Source: UBA3478 sp964217345 (lineage in GTDB: Bacteria > Bacteroidota > Bacteroidia > Flavobacteriales > Flavobacteriaceae). Taken from it: a stretch of DNA of 64,000 nucleotides. Positions 34,389 through 43,006 of this stretch are shown here, one piece after another. The stretch is from positions 10,535 through 74,534 of the forward strand of contig CAXPJI010000026.1 in NCBI GenBank assembly GCA_964217345.1, given 5' to 3'. Positions within the stretch are counted from its first letter, which is position 1; each line of letters begins with the position of its first letter. The position numbers were made by a program, and so were the translations under genes. The notes under the pieces are model-generated. The model was not told the origin of the DNA, did not search any database, and worked only from the letters and a program-made list of their open reading frames with translations.

Positions 34389-36122
34389 CTATTCTTTTGA
34401 TTCTAAGGCTATTCTTCTAGAATACTCATCGATTTTATTCTCATCTCCTTTAATAAATAAAAAGGCGTCGTGTGCATTATCAAAGAAGGACTGCTTCCCT
34501 ATTAGATCAACGATTTCACTTCTTTTTAAAATGTCTCTAATCGGCCCGATAGGTCCTGATATGGTAACCTTAATTCCTCTTTCTTCGAACTGGCTGAAAA
34601 GTTGTCTTAGCATGTGAGCAGCAGTGGAGTCGATATAATTAATCGCTTCTACCGATAAAACAATTCCTTTTAATTCGCTGCCATGTGACTCTATTGCCTG
34701 AGTAAGCTCAGTTTTGAAATAATCCTTATTTCCGAAATATAACTGGCCATCGAATCGAAAGAAAAGCACTTCTGGGTCGATGCTAACCTCTTTGTCAAAT
34801 CGTTTCACATTTCGATAATGGGTAGAGTCTTTTATCCTTCCTAGAATTGCATAGTGAGGTTGTGATGTTCTATAAATCATTAGGCCTAGTGAGATTAGTA
34901 CCCCTAGGATGATACCTTCAGTAATACCAATAGTTAGCGTAGTCAGAAAAGTAATTACGAGTACAGCAAATTCGTCCTTTCTTTTTCTAAAGAGTCGAAC
35001 AGGGTAGGCAAAATCAATCAGTCCGAAAACAGCTACCATGATAATGGCGGCAAGTACAGTTTTGGGTAGATGATAAAAAAGTGGAGTTAAGAATAGTAGC
35101 GTTAGCCCAACAATTATCGCACTAATGATCGAGGCAAGCGGTGTAGATGCACCAGCTTGGTCGTTTACTGCGGTTCTCGAGAATCCTCCAGTAACAGGGT
35201 ACGATTGAAAAATAGACCCTACTACATTAGCCATACCGATCGCGATAAGTTCTTGATTCGGCCTCACCTCTTGAAGTCCCTTACGTTCTTCTATTGCCTT
35301 TGCTACTGAAATGGCCTCCATAAATGCGATAAGTGCTAGAGTAACTGCTATAGGAGTTAGATCGTTTAAGCGATCCAAAGATAATTCTGGCAACCCAACC
35401 TTTGGTAGACCTGAAGGAACCTCCTTAACGATATTAAGTCCATATTCGCTGAGGTTGAAAGCATAGGTGATCACAATTCCGAGGATAGTTACCACTAAAG
35501 CTGCTGGAATCTTAGGAGCCCATCTCTTGAATGCTTTAATAATTAGAATAGCCGCAACGCCCAGGACGATAGCATAGATATTGATCTGATCGAGTACTTC
35601 AATGGTGTTCCCTAATAGAATATGAATTTGATTGCTGTTTTCTATAGGTGCTCCTAGTAAATGCTTTAATTGACTAAGCCCGATGATTAAGGCAGCTGCA
35701 GAGGTAAACCCACTAATAACAGGTTTTGATAAGAAATTCACTAAAAATCCCATCTTTACCATACCTAGCAAGAACTGAATACTTCCCATGAAAAGGGCAA
35801 GAAAAATAGCCATTGAAGTGTATTCTTCAATTCCACTAAGTGAAAGCGCTCCTAAGCCCGCTGCTACTAGTAGTGAATCCATTGCTACAGGAGCTACGCT
35901 AAGCTGTCTAGAAGTTCCTAGGAGTGCATAGATTACTTGTGGAATCAAGGAGGCGTATAAACCAAAAACCGGAGGTAGACCGGCGAGCATGGCGTAAGCC
36001 ATTCCTTGCGGAATAAGCATGATTCCCACAGTTAATCCTGCCGAAAGATCACCTGAAAGATGTGCTTTTTTATAATTAGGCAACCATTGAAGGATTGGAA
36101 TAAACTGAAGGAAAGATTTCAT
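34389..36122 (-). CDS. SulP family anion (sulfate) transporter with STAS domain
   Basis: A 577-residue inner-membrane transporter. The SulP membrane domain (about 20-430, 12-14 segments) contains the typical LTVGIMLIPQGMAYAMLAGLPPVFGLYASL start and PVTGGFSRTAVN. The cytosolic STAS domain (about 455-560) includes the anti-sigma-antagonist-like VEAINYIDSTAAHML. SulP proteins carry sulfate or other anions. Placement behind the regulator (3-nt gap) in a sulfide oxidation island suggests sulfate/sulfite exchange, but bicarbonate or other anions are not excluded. Confidence 0.9.
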   Translation of the reverse strand: MKSFLQFIPILQWLPNYKKAHLSGDLSAGLTVGIMLIPQGMAYAMLAGLPPVFGLYASLIPQVIYALLGTSRQLSVAPVAMDSLLVAAGLGALSLSGIEEYTSMAIFLALFMGSIQFLLGMVKMGFLVNFLSKPVISGFTSAAALIIGLSQLKHLLGAPIENSNQIHILLGNTIEVLDQINIYAIVLGVAAILIIKAFKRWAPKIPAALVVTILGIVITYAFNLSEYGLNIVKEVPSGLPKVGLPELSLDRLNDLTPIAVTLALIAFMEAISVAKAIEERKGLQEVRPNQELIAIGMANVVGSIFQSYPVTGGFSRTAVNDQAGASTPLASIISAIIVGLTLLFLTPLFYHLPKTVLAAIIMVAVFGLIDFAYPVRLFRKRKDEFAVLVITFLTTLTIGITEGIILGVLISLGLMIYRTSQPHYAILGRIKDSTHYRNVKRFDKEVSIDPEVLFFRFDGQLYFGNKDYFKTELTQAIESHGSELKGIVLSVEAINYIDSTAAHMLRQLFSQFEERGIKVTISGPIGPIRDILKRSEIVDLIGKQSFFDNAHDAFLFIKGDENKIDEYSRRIALESKE

Positions 36123-36125
36123 TAC

Positions 36126-36758
36126 TTAAAGATCAAGAAGTTCAATATGGTTTCTATGCAGCTTTATATGACCAAGGTTCTCTAATTTTTTAAGTAACCT
36201 TGAGATTACCACTCGAGAACTATGAAGCTCATCTGCGATTTCTTTATGAGTATGGTGAATACTGTTTTCATCGTTGATTCGACCCTTTTCTTTGAGGTAC
36301 TCAATGAGTCTTTCATCTAATCGTTCAAATGCTACTTTTTCAAGACTAGATAGCATCTCCTCGAGACGGTTTTGATAACTCGCAAAGATGAAACTTCTCC
36401 ATCTCGGATATCTACCTATCCACTCCTCTAATTTTTGATTAGGAATCACGATTAAAAGAGTGTCAACTTCAGCTATCGCTTTAATGGTACTTCTTTTTTG
36501 TTCGGTGCAGCAGGCCATAGACATGGAACAAGTATTTCCTTCTTCGACATAGTAAAGAAGAAGTTCTTCTCCGTCGTCATACTCACGAATTACTTTAATG
36601 GCTCCTGAGATTAAAAGGGGAATACTTTTAATATACTCTCCCGGTCTGATGATCTCGGTTCCTGCCTGTATTCGTCTGTAGGTGCCCACTTGGTTGATCT
36701 CTTGAAGTAGAGAAGCTTCGAGAAGTGATCCATAAACAGATTGAAGATCGGTAAGCAT
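36126..36758 (-). CDS. Crp/Fnr family transcriptional regulator of the sulfur island
   Basis: A 210-residue activator-type regulator. An N-terminal cyclic-nucleotide-binding-like beta roll (about 25-115) is followed by a dimer helix and a winged helix-turn-helix. The recognition region is HKEIADELHSSRVVISRLLKKL (about 171-192, interrupted here by no gap). Three cysteines (Cys77, 83, 84 in GNTCSMSMACC) sit where Crp would bind ligand, so redox or persulfide sensing is plausible. The Fnr iron-sulfur ligand pattern is absent. It forms an operon with sulP, and a matching site precedes its own promoter. Confidence 0.88.
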   Translation of the reverse strand: MLTDLQSVYGSLLEASLLQEINQVGTYRRIQAGTEIIRPGEYIKSIPLLISGAIKVIREYDDGEELLLYYVEEGNTCSMSMACCTEQKRSTIKAIAEVDTLLIVIPNQKLEEWIGRYPRWRSFIFASYQNRLEEMLSSLEKVAFERLDERLIEYLKEKGRINDENSIHHTHKEIADELHSSRVVISRLLKKLENLGHIKLHRNHIELLDL

Positions 36759-36811
36759 GTTTTTTATTGAATAGGTGTTCTTTCAAAAATAGGTTAAAAT
36801 CAAAAGTGGTT

Positions 36812-36855
36812 CAAAGGTAGCATTAGCGAACATCCTTATTAGTAACCTATGTTAC
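36812..36855 (-). promoter_or_regulatory. Regulator promoter with perfect Crp-type palindrome
   Basis: On the minus strand a -7 box TACCTTTG (36812-36819) has no TTG at the -33 position. Instead GTAAC N4 GTTAC (36842-36855, perfect inverted repeat) is centred 36.5 nt from the box end, close to -41.5 from the expected RNA start. This is the class II activator position and suggests self-activation. Confidence 0.65.
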
Positions 36856-36857
36856 AT

Positions 36858-36865
36858 TATCTTTA
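36858..36865 (+). promoter_or_regulatory. Candidate -7 box of the photolyase gene
   Basis: TATCTTTA (one base off TAnnTTTG) lies 8 nt before the photolyase ATG, so the RNA would be nearly leaderless. The Crp-type palindrome 36842-36855 occupies the stretch just upstream, where a bound protein would be expected to block this promoter. Confidence 0.45.
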
Positions 36866-36873
36866 GACTAGCT

Positions 36874-38358
36874 ATGAGAAAGAACAGACCAAAGGTTGCT
36901 TTAGTTTGGTTAAAACGTGATTTGCGTTGGGAAGATCATGAGCCGATTTCAGCGGCAATTGATTCGGGCTATCCTGTAATTATATGGTATAATTTCGAAC
37001 CGATATTGCTTAGTGATAAACACTATAGCGCAAGACACTGGCACTTCATTTCTGAGAGTTTGAAAGACTTTGATGGTTTTTTAAAATCGGTGGATGCCCG
37101 TGTGTTACAGATGTATGGCTCAGTTTCAGATAACTTCATTCGGCTCAGCGAAATCTTTGAAATAACTAGTGTTTATAGTTATCGAGAAACGGGTTTAAAA
37201 ATCACTTTCGATCGAGACAAAAGGTTTTCCAGGATACTAGCACAAGAAAATATCCTATGGCTAGAGTTCAACACGAATGGGGTAGAGCGTGGTCTCAAAC
37301 ATCGATTGGGTTGGAGAGATCGGTGGGAGGCTTTCATGGAATCTTCGATATCACATCCATTATGGTCAAAAAAATCTGTCGTTAGCAGCACGATGCTTTC
37401 TCAAGTAGAGAACAAAATGAACCTCTTAACACTGCCTGAAGACCGGTCTATCGATCGCCAAAAGGGCGGAAGAAATATGGGATTGCGCTATTTGAACAGC
37501 TTTTTAAACGAGCGCTACAAAAATTACAATAAACATATTTCTAAGCCGTTAGATTCTCGAATTAGCTGCAGTAGACTATCTCCATATATCGCCTTTGGAT
37601 GTTTATCTGTTAAAGAGGTGTTTCAAGCTACGGGAAGGGTGTATGGGGATGCCAAGCCGAAAAGATCGTTATCGTCATTTCGATCAAGGCTCCGCTGGCA
37701 GGCTCATTTTATTCAAAAATTTGAGATGGAAGATCGAATAGAGTTTGAGCCGGTAAACCGAGGATATCTCACCTTGAATAAAACAATCAATCCCAGTTTC
37801 TTAGAGGCTTGGGAAAAAGGGTTAACCGGGGTGCCACTTGTAGATGCGGCGATGCGATGCCTTAATGCAACAGGATATCTGAATTTTAGAATGCGTGCAC
37901 TTCTAGTTTCTTTTGCTACTCACCATCTTTGGCTGCCCTGGCAAGTGATTAGTCCACATTTGGCGCGACAGTTTTTAGATTTCGAACCCGGAATTCATTA
38001 TCCGCAACTACAAATGCAAGCAGGCGAAACAGGGATTAACCAGATTCGAATTTATAGCCCATTATCGAATAGTGTGAAGCATGATCCGGACGCAGTTTTC
38101 ATTTTAAAGTGGGTCCCTGAACTAGCTAAGTTGCCTCAAGCTTTGGTTCACAATCCTGCAGCACTTACTTTGATGGATGAGATATTTTACGACTTCAGAA
38201 AGGGAATCAATTATCCAAACCCTATCGTAGATTTAGATCAGGCGAGAAAAGAAGCTAGTGAAAAGCTTTACCGTCTTCAAAAAGAAATTTCAGTTGTTTC
38301 TGACGCAAAGCGAGTACTGAGTAAACACACCTTACCTAATCGTGATGCGTTCAGTTAA
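36874..38358 (+). CDS. Cryptochrome/photolyase family protein (deoxyribodipyrimidine photolyase)
   Basis: A 494-residue flavoprotein that probably repairs UV-induced pyrimidine dimers with blue light. The N-terminal antenna domain starts VALVWLKRDLRWEDHEP (the WxxRDLR motif). The C-terminal FAD domain contains RLRWQAHFIQKFE, GVPLVDAAMRCLNATGYLNFRMRAL (split across about 318-345), TGINQIRIYSP and DPDAVFILKWVPEL. Everything for a full-length class I photolyase/cryptochrome is present. Repair versus signalling cannot be told from sequence. Confidence 0.9.
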   Translation: MRKNRPKVALVWLKRDLRWEDHEPISAAIDSGYPVIIWYNFEPILLSDKHYSARHWHFISESLKDFDGFLKSVDARVLQMYGSVSDNFIRLSEIFEITSVYSYRETGLKITFDRDKRFSRILAQENILWLEFNTNGVERGLKHRLGWRDRWEAFMESSISHPLWSKKSVVSSTMLSQVENKMNLLTLPEDRSIDRQKGGRNMGLRYLNSFLNERYKNYNKHISKPLDSRISCSRLSPYIAFGCLSVKEVFQATGRVYGDAKPKRSLSSFRSRLRWQAHFIQKFEMEDRIEFEPVNRGYLTLNKTINPSFLEAWEKGLTGVPLVDAAMRCLNATGYLNFRMRALLVSFATHHLWLPWQVISPHLARQFLDFEPGIHYPQLQMQAGETGINQIRIYSPLSNSVKHDPDAVFILKWVPELAKLPQALVHNPAALTLMDEIFYDFRKGINYPNPIVDLDQARKEASEKLYRLQKEISVVSDAKRVLSKHTLPNRDAFS

Positions 38359-38362
38359 CTCC

Positions 38363-39247
38363 TCAGAATTTGAGTTGATGGTTTTGATCCCATAACCCCC
38401 AATAAGCTCCTACACTTCCTTCTGCACTTACCTTCCATGATTCATCAAAAGATGAAAAATAAAACATCGGTATATCCTCATCTTTTGACCACGAAATTGC
38501 ATCAATAAAGTACTTGAGCGCATTGTTGTATCCAGGAACTGCTGCTCCGAGAGATTCGCCCTGACTAGGCCATCCAGTTTCTGTAATAATAACCGGTTTG
38601 CCCGCCGCTGCTCGTTGAGCTTGCTGGTACATTTGTTTCATGTAGATGAGTGAATAATCAATACTACAACCCTCCCAGTAGGGGTAGCAATTGGCAAGTA
38701 TGACGTCGCAAGCCTCTGCTATTTTCGGATAGTCGGTGAATTCATAATAGGCATCTACGTATCCGACGGGAATTCCTTCGATTTTCTGTTTAACTTGATG
38801 AATGTAATCGATTAATTGTTCTTCTGAGAGTTCCTCGCGATACATAACCTCGTTACCGACAGCGGCTATATCTACATACCCTGAGTTACATAGATCGATG
38901 AGTCCTTGTAGTTCCTCCTCGTTTTTTTCGAGATCTTCACCTAGCCATGCCCCAACAAGCGTCTTGAAGCCATACTCCTTGGCTAATTTAGGTATGGTCT
39001 CGTTTTGGTCAGTGCAAGAAAAGGTTCTGATCCACTGAGTGTAAGGTCTCAATAACTCGAGCTTTCGGCGTATTTGTTCTTCTGAAATAGGATCTCCGGG
39101 CTTCTGTGACCCCTCATAGGGACTAAAACAGATTCCATGCATTCCAGATTCTAAAAGATCGCGACTTGAAGTTTTAAGATCTTCTTGATTCAGATACTTA
39201 ACATCTACTCCTAGTAAGGATTGTATTTTATCTCTTCTAATTGACAT
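38363..39247 (-). CDS. GH17-like glucanase without signal peptide
   Basis: A 294-residue TIM-barrel enzyme related to glycoside hydrolase family 17 (beta-1,3-glucan active). The acid/base is Glu133 in AVGNEVMYR and the nucleophile Glu223 in ITETGWPS. No signal peptide or lipobox is present, so it should act in the cytosol on imported oligosaccharides. It might act as a hydrolase or a transglycosylase. It lies 3 nt after the MFS gene at the end of the operon and tail to tail with the photolyase gene. Confidence 0.82.
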   Translation of the reverse strand: MSIRRDKIQSLLGVDVKYLNQEDLKTSSRDLLESGMHGICFSPYEGSQKPGDPISEEQIRRKLELLRPYTQWIRTFSCTDQNETIPKLAKEYGFKTLVGAWLGEDLEKNEEELQGLIDLCNSGYVDIAAVGNEVMYREELSEEQLIDYIHQVKQKIEGIPVGYVDAYYEFTDYPKIAEACDVILANCYPYWEGCSIDYSLIYMKQMYQQAQRAAAGKPVIITETGWPSQGESLGAAVPGYNNALKYFIDAISWSKDEDIPMFYFSSFDESWKVSAEGSVGAYWGLWDQNHQLKF

Positions 39248-39250
39248 GGT

Positions 39251-40672
39251 TTATTCTCCTTTTTTAGCGCTAAGTTCTTTTTTGATTTGGGCTGCTTTTT
39301 CCTCAGTGATGTCGTAGTTTTTCATGATTAGGATGGCACCAATGACTCCTGCGATAGGTAGAAGCGTGTAAAACATTCGCATTCCTGTTATTGAAGATTC
39401 GGTTACATTTTCAGCGTTGAAGCCTACTGCTGATAAAAAGAATCCGCCTAAAAGCGCAGCGATACCGAAGCCTAATTTTACCATCCACCAGTAAACAGCT
39501 CCTAGAATACCTTCTCTTCGCTTACCGGTATTTAGTTCATCAAGATCGCAAACGTCTGCGGTCATGCTCATCATAATGGTGAATAAACTTCCGATTCCAA
39601 AAGAATGAAAGGGGAGTGCGAAGAGGAATAGATAGGGTTTGCCAGGTACAAATAAGAACCAGAATAGAATGTATCCGACAATTGATATCAGTTGCGAGAT
39701 GATAAAGGCTTTTTTCTTTCCGAGCTTCTTCGACATTTTAGTAACAATGGGTATGACTAAGAATGTTGTAATCAGCGCTCCTACAGAACCGTGCATCGCT
39801 GGCCAGGTACCTGCGCTTGCTGGGTCGCTGTTGAACAAGTAATGCACAATAATCAAAAAGGTATAAGCAGCGATTACATTAAATGAATTAAAAATCAAAA
39901 AGGTGGCAGATGCAATCTGTCTGAATTGCTTGATTTTAAAGGCTTCAAAGGCGGATGCGAAAATACCTCGGACACTTTTGATAATATTCATTGCCTTGAT
40001 AGGTTGAAAATCGGTTCTGTCTAGGGTAGATGTAGTCTTTATAAATAATGCAGGTATAGCTGCAAAAAGAGTACAAGGAATTGCCACCCATATCGAAAGC
40101 TCTCTTACCCCTTGGTCGGCTCCTTCTGGAAACCAACTTGGGTCATATAAAACCACCCAGAACCATGGAGCTATCACCCAAGCCCATTGTCCGATAAATT
40201 GTGCGATAGCCATGATCTCTGTACGTTCATGAAAATCTTCACTAATCTCATAACCCATAGCTACATAGGGTACACTAAAAATGGTGAGCCCTAGGTAAAA
40301 CACCAGTGACCAGGATAGAAAATAAATAAAGTTAAAAACCACGCCATCATCTTTGTGAAGCTGCCACATGAAAATGTAAGCTAATCCCATAATGAGAGCT
40401 CCGATGAGCACGTATAATCTTCGACGTCCCCATTTTGATCGGGTATTGTCTGAGATATACCCCATGATAGGGTCTGTGATTGCATCAAATATTCTAGGCA
40501 CAAATTGGATGATACCCCATAGAAGGGCAGCGAATCCTAGATCCTGTACTAATACGATGATGAAAACACCCAAGGCTGCGGGGAACATCTGGTTGGCGAG
40601 CATTCCAAAGCCAAATGCGATTTTTTGTCCCATTGAAACGCTAGATGCTCCGTTTGAATTTTGATTACTCAT
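39251..40672 (-). CDS. MFS sugar transporter (SLC45/GPH-like)
   Basis: A 473-residue inner-membrane carrier with about 12 predicted helices. It shows the major-facilitator loop DAITDPIMGYISDNTRSKWGRRR after helix 2, characteristic of the glycoside-pentoside-hexuronide/SLC45 sugar carriers. Its position between glucanase genes points to uptake of beta-1,3-gluco-oligosaccharides or glucose across the inner membrane. The start at 40672 avoids running into the upstream stop at 40692; an ATG at 40729 is unlikely. Confidence 0.85.
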   Translation of the reverse strand: MSNQNSNGASSVSMGQKIAFGFGMLANQMFPAALGVFIIVLVQDLGFAALLWGIIQFVPRIFDAITDPIMGYISDNTRSKWGRRRLYVLIGALIMGLAYIFMWQLHKDDGVVFNFIYFLSWSLVFYLGLTIFSVPYVAMGYEISEDFHERTEIMAIAQFIGQWAWVIAPWFWVVLYDPSWFPEGADQGVRELSIWVAIPCTLFAAIPALFIKTTSTLDRTDFQPIKAMNIIKSVRGIFASAFEAFKIKQFRQIASATFLIFNSFNVIAAYTFLIIVHYLFNSDPASAGTWPAMHGSVGALITTFLVIPIVTKMSKKLGKKKAFIISQLISIVGYILFWFLFVPGKPYLFLFALPFHSFGIGSLFTIMMSMTADVCDLDELNTGKRREGILGAVYWWMVKLGFGIAALLGGFFLSAVGFNAENVTESSITGMRMFYTLLPIAGVIGAILIMKNYDITEEKAAQIKKELSAKKGE

Positions 40673-40691
40673 ATCGTTAATTGTTTGGTTT

Positions 40692-41711
40692 CTATCTGAA
40701 AGACTTAAAGGCCTTTTTAACGACCTCATAAGCTTCTTTTTGTTCTCGGTCTAAAGTAACGATTCCCCAATACTCTTCATTTGCAGTAGCATCGTAGGGG
40801 ACTCCACTACTTCCTGGAGTCCATCCGCCCACATCTTGGGTTTCAGGAGAACCTGCCTTCCACCATCCGTCGGTAAATGAAAACACGATCGCGCCTGTCG
40901 CCGTTGTGTTTGGGGTTAATACTTGATCTAAAATCGTTTGAGTAGCGTCTGCTTGTGCGGTCTCATTATAACCTAAAGCGTAGCCTTCATTTTCTATGGT
41001 CATGTAGCTGTCGGCACCAAGCTCTGAGAAATAAACCGGCTTAGAACTGACTTTAGAAAATTCTTCAAGTGCAGTACCAGGTTGATCCCATCGGTAGACA
41101 TTGAGGCCCCACAGGTCAATTTGATCTAATCTTTGAATGAGGTCTTCACTCGGAACTTCTCCATGCGCCGTAGCTACAGGATGTTTGGTGTCTATTTGTT
41201 TGATTGCGGCAGCAGATTCGTTGAGAACTGTATACCAATAATCTACCGATCCGCCGAACCACTCGGGGTGATAGTTGTATTCGTTTCCAAGTTCCCACAG
41301 AAGAATTGCTGGGTGCGATTTGAAGGTTTCTATATAATCAAGATAGGTTTCAGATTGTAGGTCATAAACGCCTCCTTGATTAAATCCGAAACTAATGATC
41401 ACCCGTAGCCCCGCGTCGTATATTTCATCGAGTATTTCTCTTGACGCTATGGGTTCATAGACTCTTAGGGTATTTACTCCTGCTGCTTTGATTAGTTTCA
41501 GATCTTTTTCGATTTGTCCAAAATTTCTAATCGTCTGACCCTTCTCAACAGGGTGGTAGCATACACCCTTTATAAAGAAGGGTCTATCGTTAATGGTGAG
41601 CAGATGATCTTTTACCCCGACTATATTTGATTGATCTCCAATGAGCGAGCAAGAACCAAAAGACAGCCCTGCGAATAACAATAGAATTATGGCTTTGAAA
41701 TTTCTAATCAT
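40692..41711 (-). CDS. GH2-like TIM-barrel glycoside hydrolase, lipoprotein
   Basis: A 339-residue clan GH-A enzyme with a lipoprotein signal (Cys21 in FGSCS). The barrel starts FFIKGVCYHPVEKG. The acid/base is Glu144 in LWELGNEYN and the nucleophile Glu230 in VYFSELGAD. It looks like the isolated catalytic domain of GH2-type or glucanosyltransferase enzymes, without the beta-sandwich domains. It could trim or elongate beta-1,3-glucan oligosaccharides in the periplasm or on the surface. The precise GH family is not assigned. Confidence 0.78.
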   Translation of the reverse strand: MIRNFKAIILLLFAGLSFGSCSLIGDQSNIVGVKDHLLTINDRPFFIKGVCYHPVEKGQTIRNFGQIEKDLKLIKAAGVNTLRVYEPIASREILDEIYDAGLRVIISFGFNQGGVYDLQSETYLDYIETFKSHPAILLWELGNEYNYHPEWFGGSVDYWYTVLNESAAAIKQIDTKHPVATAHGEVPSEDLIQRLDQIDLWGLNVYRWDQPGTALEEFSKVSSKPVYFSELGADSYMTIENEGYALGYNETAQADATQTILDQVLTPNTTATGAIVFSFTDGWWKAGSPETQDVGGWTPGSSGVPYDATANEEYWGIVTLDREQKEAYEVVKKAFKSFR

Positions 41712-41718
41712 TGTTCTT

Positions 41719-43002
41719 TTATTTTAAAACAGGAAGATGAACATCCTTATTTAATAATGCAGATTCTCCGTTGTAAGACTTTGTGATAGGTTTACCATCA
41801 CGACTAAGACCTTCAAATACACCTGAATCCACTAGATGCCATAAGGTGTATTTTGCTTTGCCGTCACGGGTGAACAGTCCAAAATGATTTTCAGAATCGT
41901 TGGGGTTAGCCGAGCTTTTCCAAGGTTCATCAAAGGCCTCAAAATAGAAACAGCTAATACCTTCAGTGTCTGTCCATTCACGCATTCCCTGATGATACAT
42001 GGATTGTTTTAATTCGTCAGCTGCCTTCGATCCATCTGGTCCGTAGAATCCATCTGATTTACTGGCCCAACCAGTCTCACCGATATGGATGGGCTTATCT
42101 ACTCCGATAGATTTTAGATAATCGGACACTTGCTTGTACTGCATCTTGCTATAATTCACTGCAGACTTCATCAGAAGACTATTCACGTCATTAGTATCCT
42201 TATAGGTCTTCACGGCTTCTATATTCCAGAAAGAAGGATTGTAATGAGTGTCATGGAACGGGTAGGTATGCATGGAAACGTAATCTACTGCTTTGGCAAG
42301 TCGCTTTAAATCCTCATTGTGGTATTCTGATCCACCACCTCCCCACGAGGCGAAATTGTCAGAACTGGTGATCCAGAGATCTTTGGGAAGATCTCCATTG
42401 GTTTTTAAGGTTTGTAAATAATTTACCCATCCAAGAATTACATTAGGTTTTACAAAATAAGAGGCTGCCCAATGAACCATAGCTTCGTTTCCTACCGCGA
42501 TTACCTTTATGATATCGGGATAGGCGCGAGTGAGTTCTGCTGCGCGTTCAATCTCTGCTTTGTTTGAGGCGTAGTCTTCTTTTTCATGGTTAGGACTGTT
42601 TGTCCATGCTCCTTCACAATCGATCCATGCTCCGAGCATTACGTACATCTCAAAATTGGATTCTTCCTTTTTTAACTCAGCAATGGCCTTAACTACGTTG
42701 GTGGCGTGCGGAAGTTGTACGTTATAGGTGCGAACGATTCTAATTCCCATAGCGTGAAGAATTCTTAGATCTTCTTTTAGTTGGTCTAAGGTTGGCTGAA
42801 ATTCTCTACTTACTTTTCGGTAACCTCCATAGGATATCGCTTGGTAATTTGGATTGCCTAAAAGTTCTGAAGCAGTCTTGCTTTGCATAGTTGTTGATTT
42901 GGTTTCGCATGAGAATAGCATCAACCCCAACAGGAGAGTGAAGAGGGTTTTTAATAATCCAGTTATTCTACCAATTGTTGGTAAGGATCTAACTATTCTC
43001 AT
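41719..43002 (-). CDS. GH17 beta-1,3-glucanase, lipoprotein
   Basis: A 427-residue glycoside hydrolase family 17 enzyme with a lipoprotein signal (Cys32 in LMLFSC). The acid/base is Glu173 in AVGNEAMVHW, the nucleophile Glu309 in HIGETGWAS, and EAFDEPWK closes the barrel. GH17 enzymes of marine flavobacteria cleave laminarin-type beta-1,3-glucan. It sits 4 nt after the phosphorylase gene in a five-gene operon. Confidence 0.88.
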   Translation of the reverse strand: MRIVRSLPTIGRITGLLKTLFTLLLGLMLFSCETKSTTMQSKTASELLGNPNYQAISYGGYRKVSREFQPTLDQLKEDLRILHAMGIRIVRTYNVQLPHATNVVKAIAELKKEESNFEMYVMLGAWIDCEGAWTNSPNHEKEDYASNKAEIERAAELTRAYPDIIKVIAVGNEAMVHWAASYFVKPNVILGWVNYLQTLKTNGDLPKDLWITSSDNFASWGGGGSEYHNEDLKRLAKAVDYVSMHTYPFHDTHYNPSFWNIEAVKTYKDTNDVNSLLMKSAVNYSKMQYKQVSDYLKSIGVDKPIHIGETGWASKSDGFYGPDGSKAADELKQSMYHQGMREWTDTEGISCFYFEAFDEPWKSSANPNDSENHFGLFTRDGKAKYTLWHLVDSGVFEGLSRDGKPITKSYNGESALLNKDVHLPVLK

Positions 43003-43006
43003 GATT

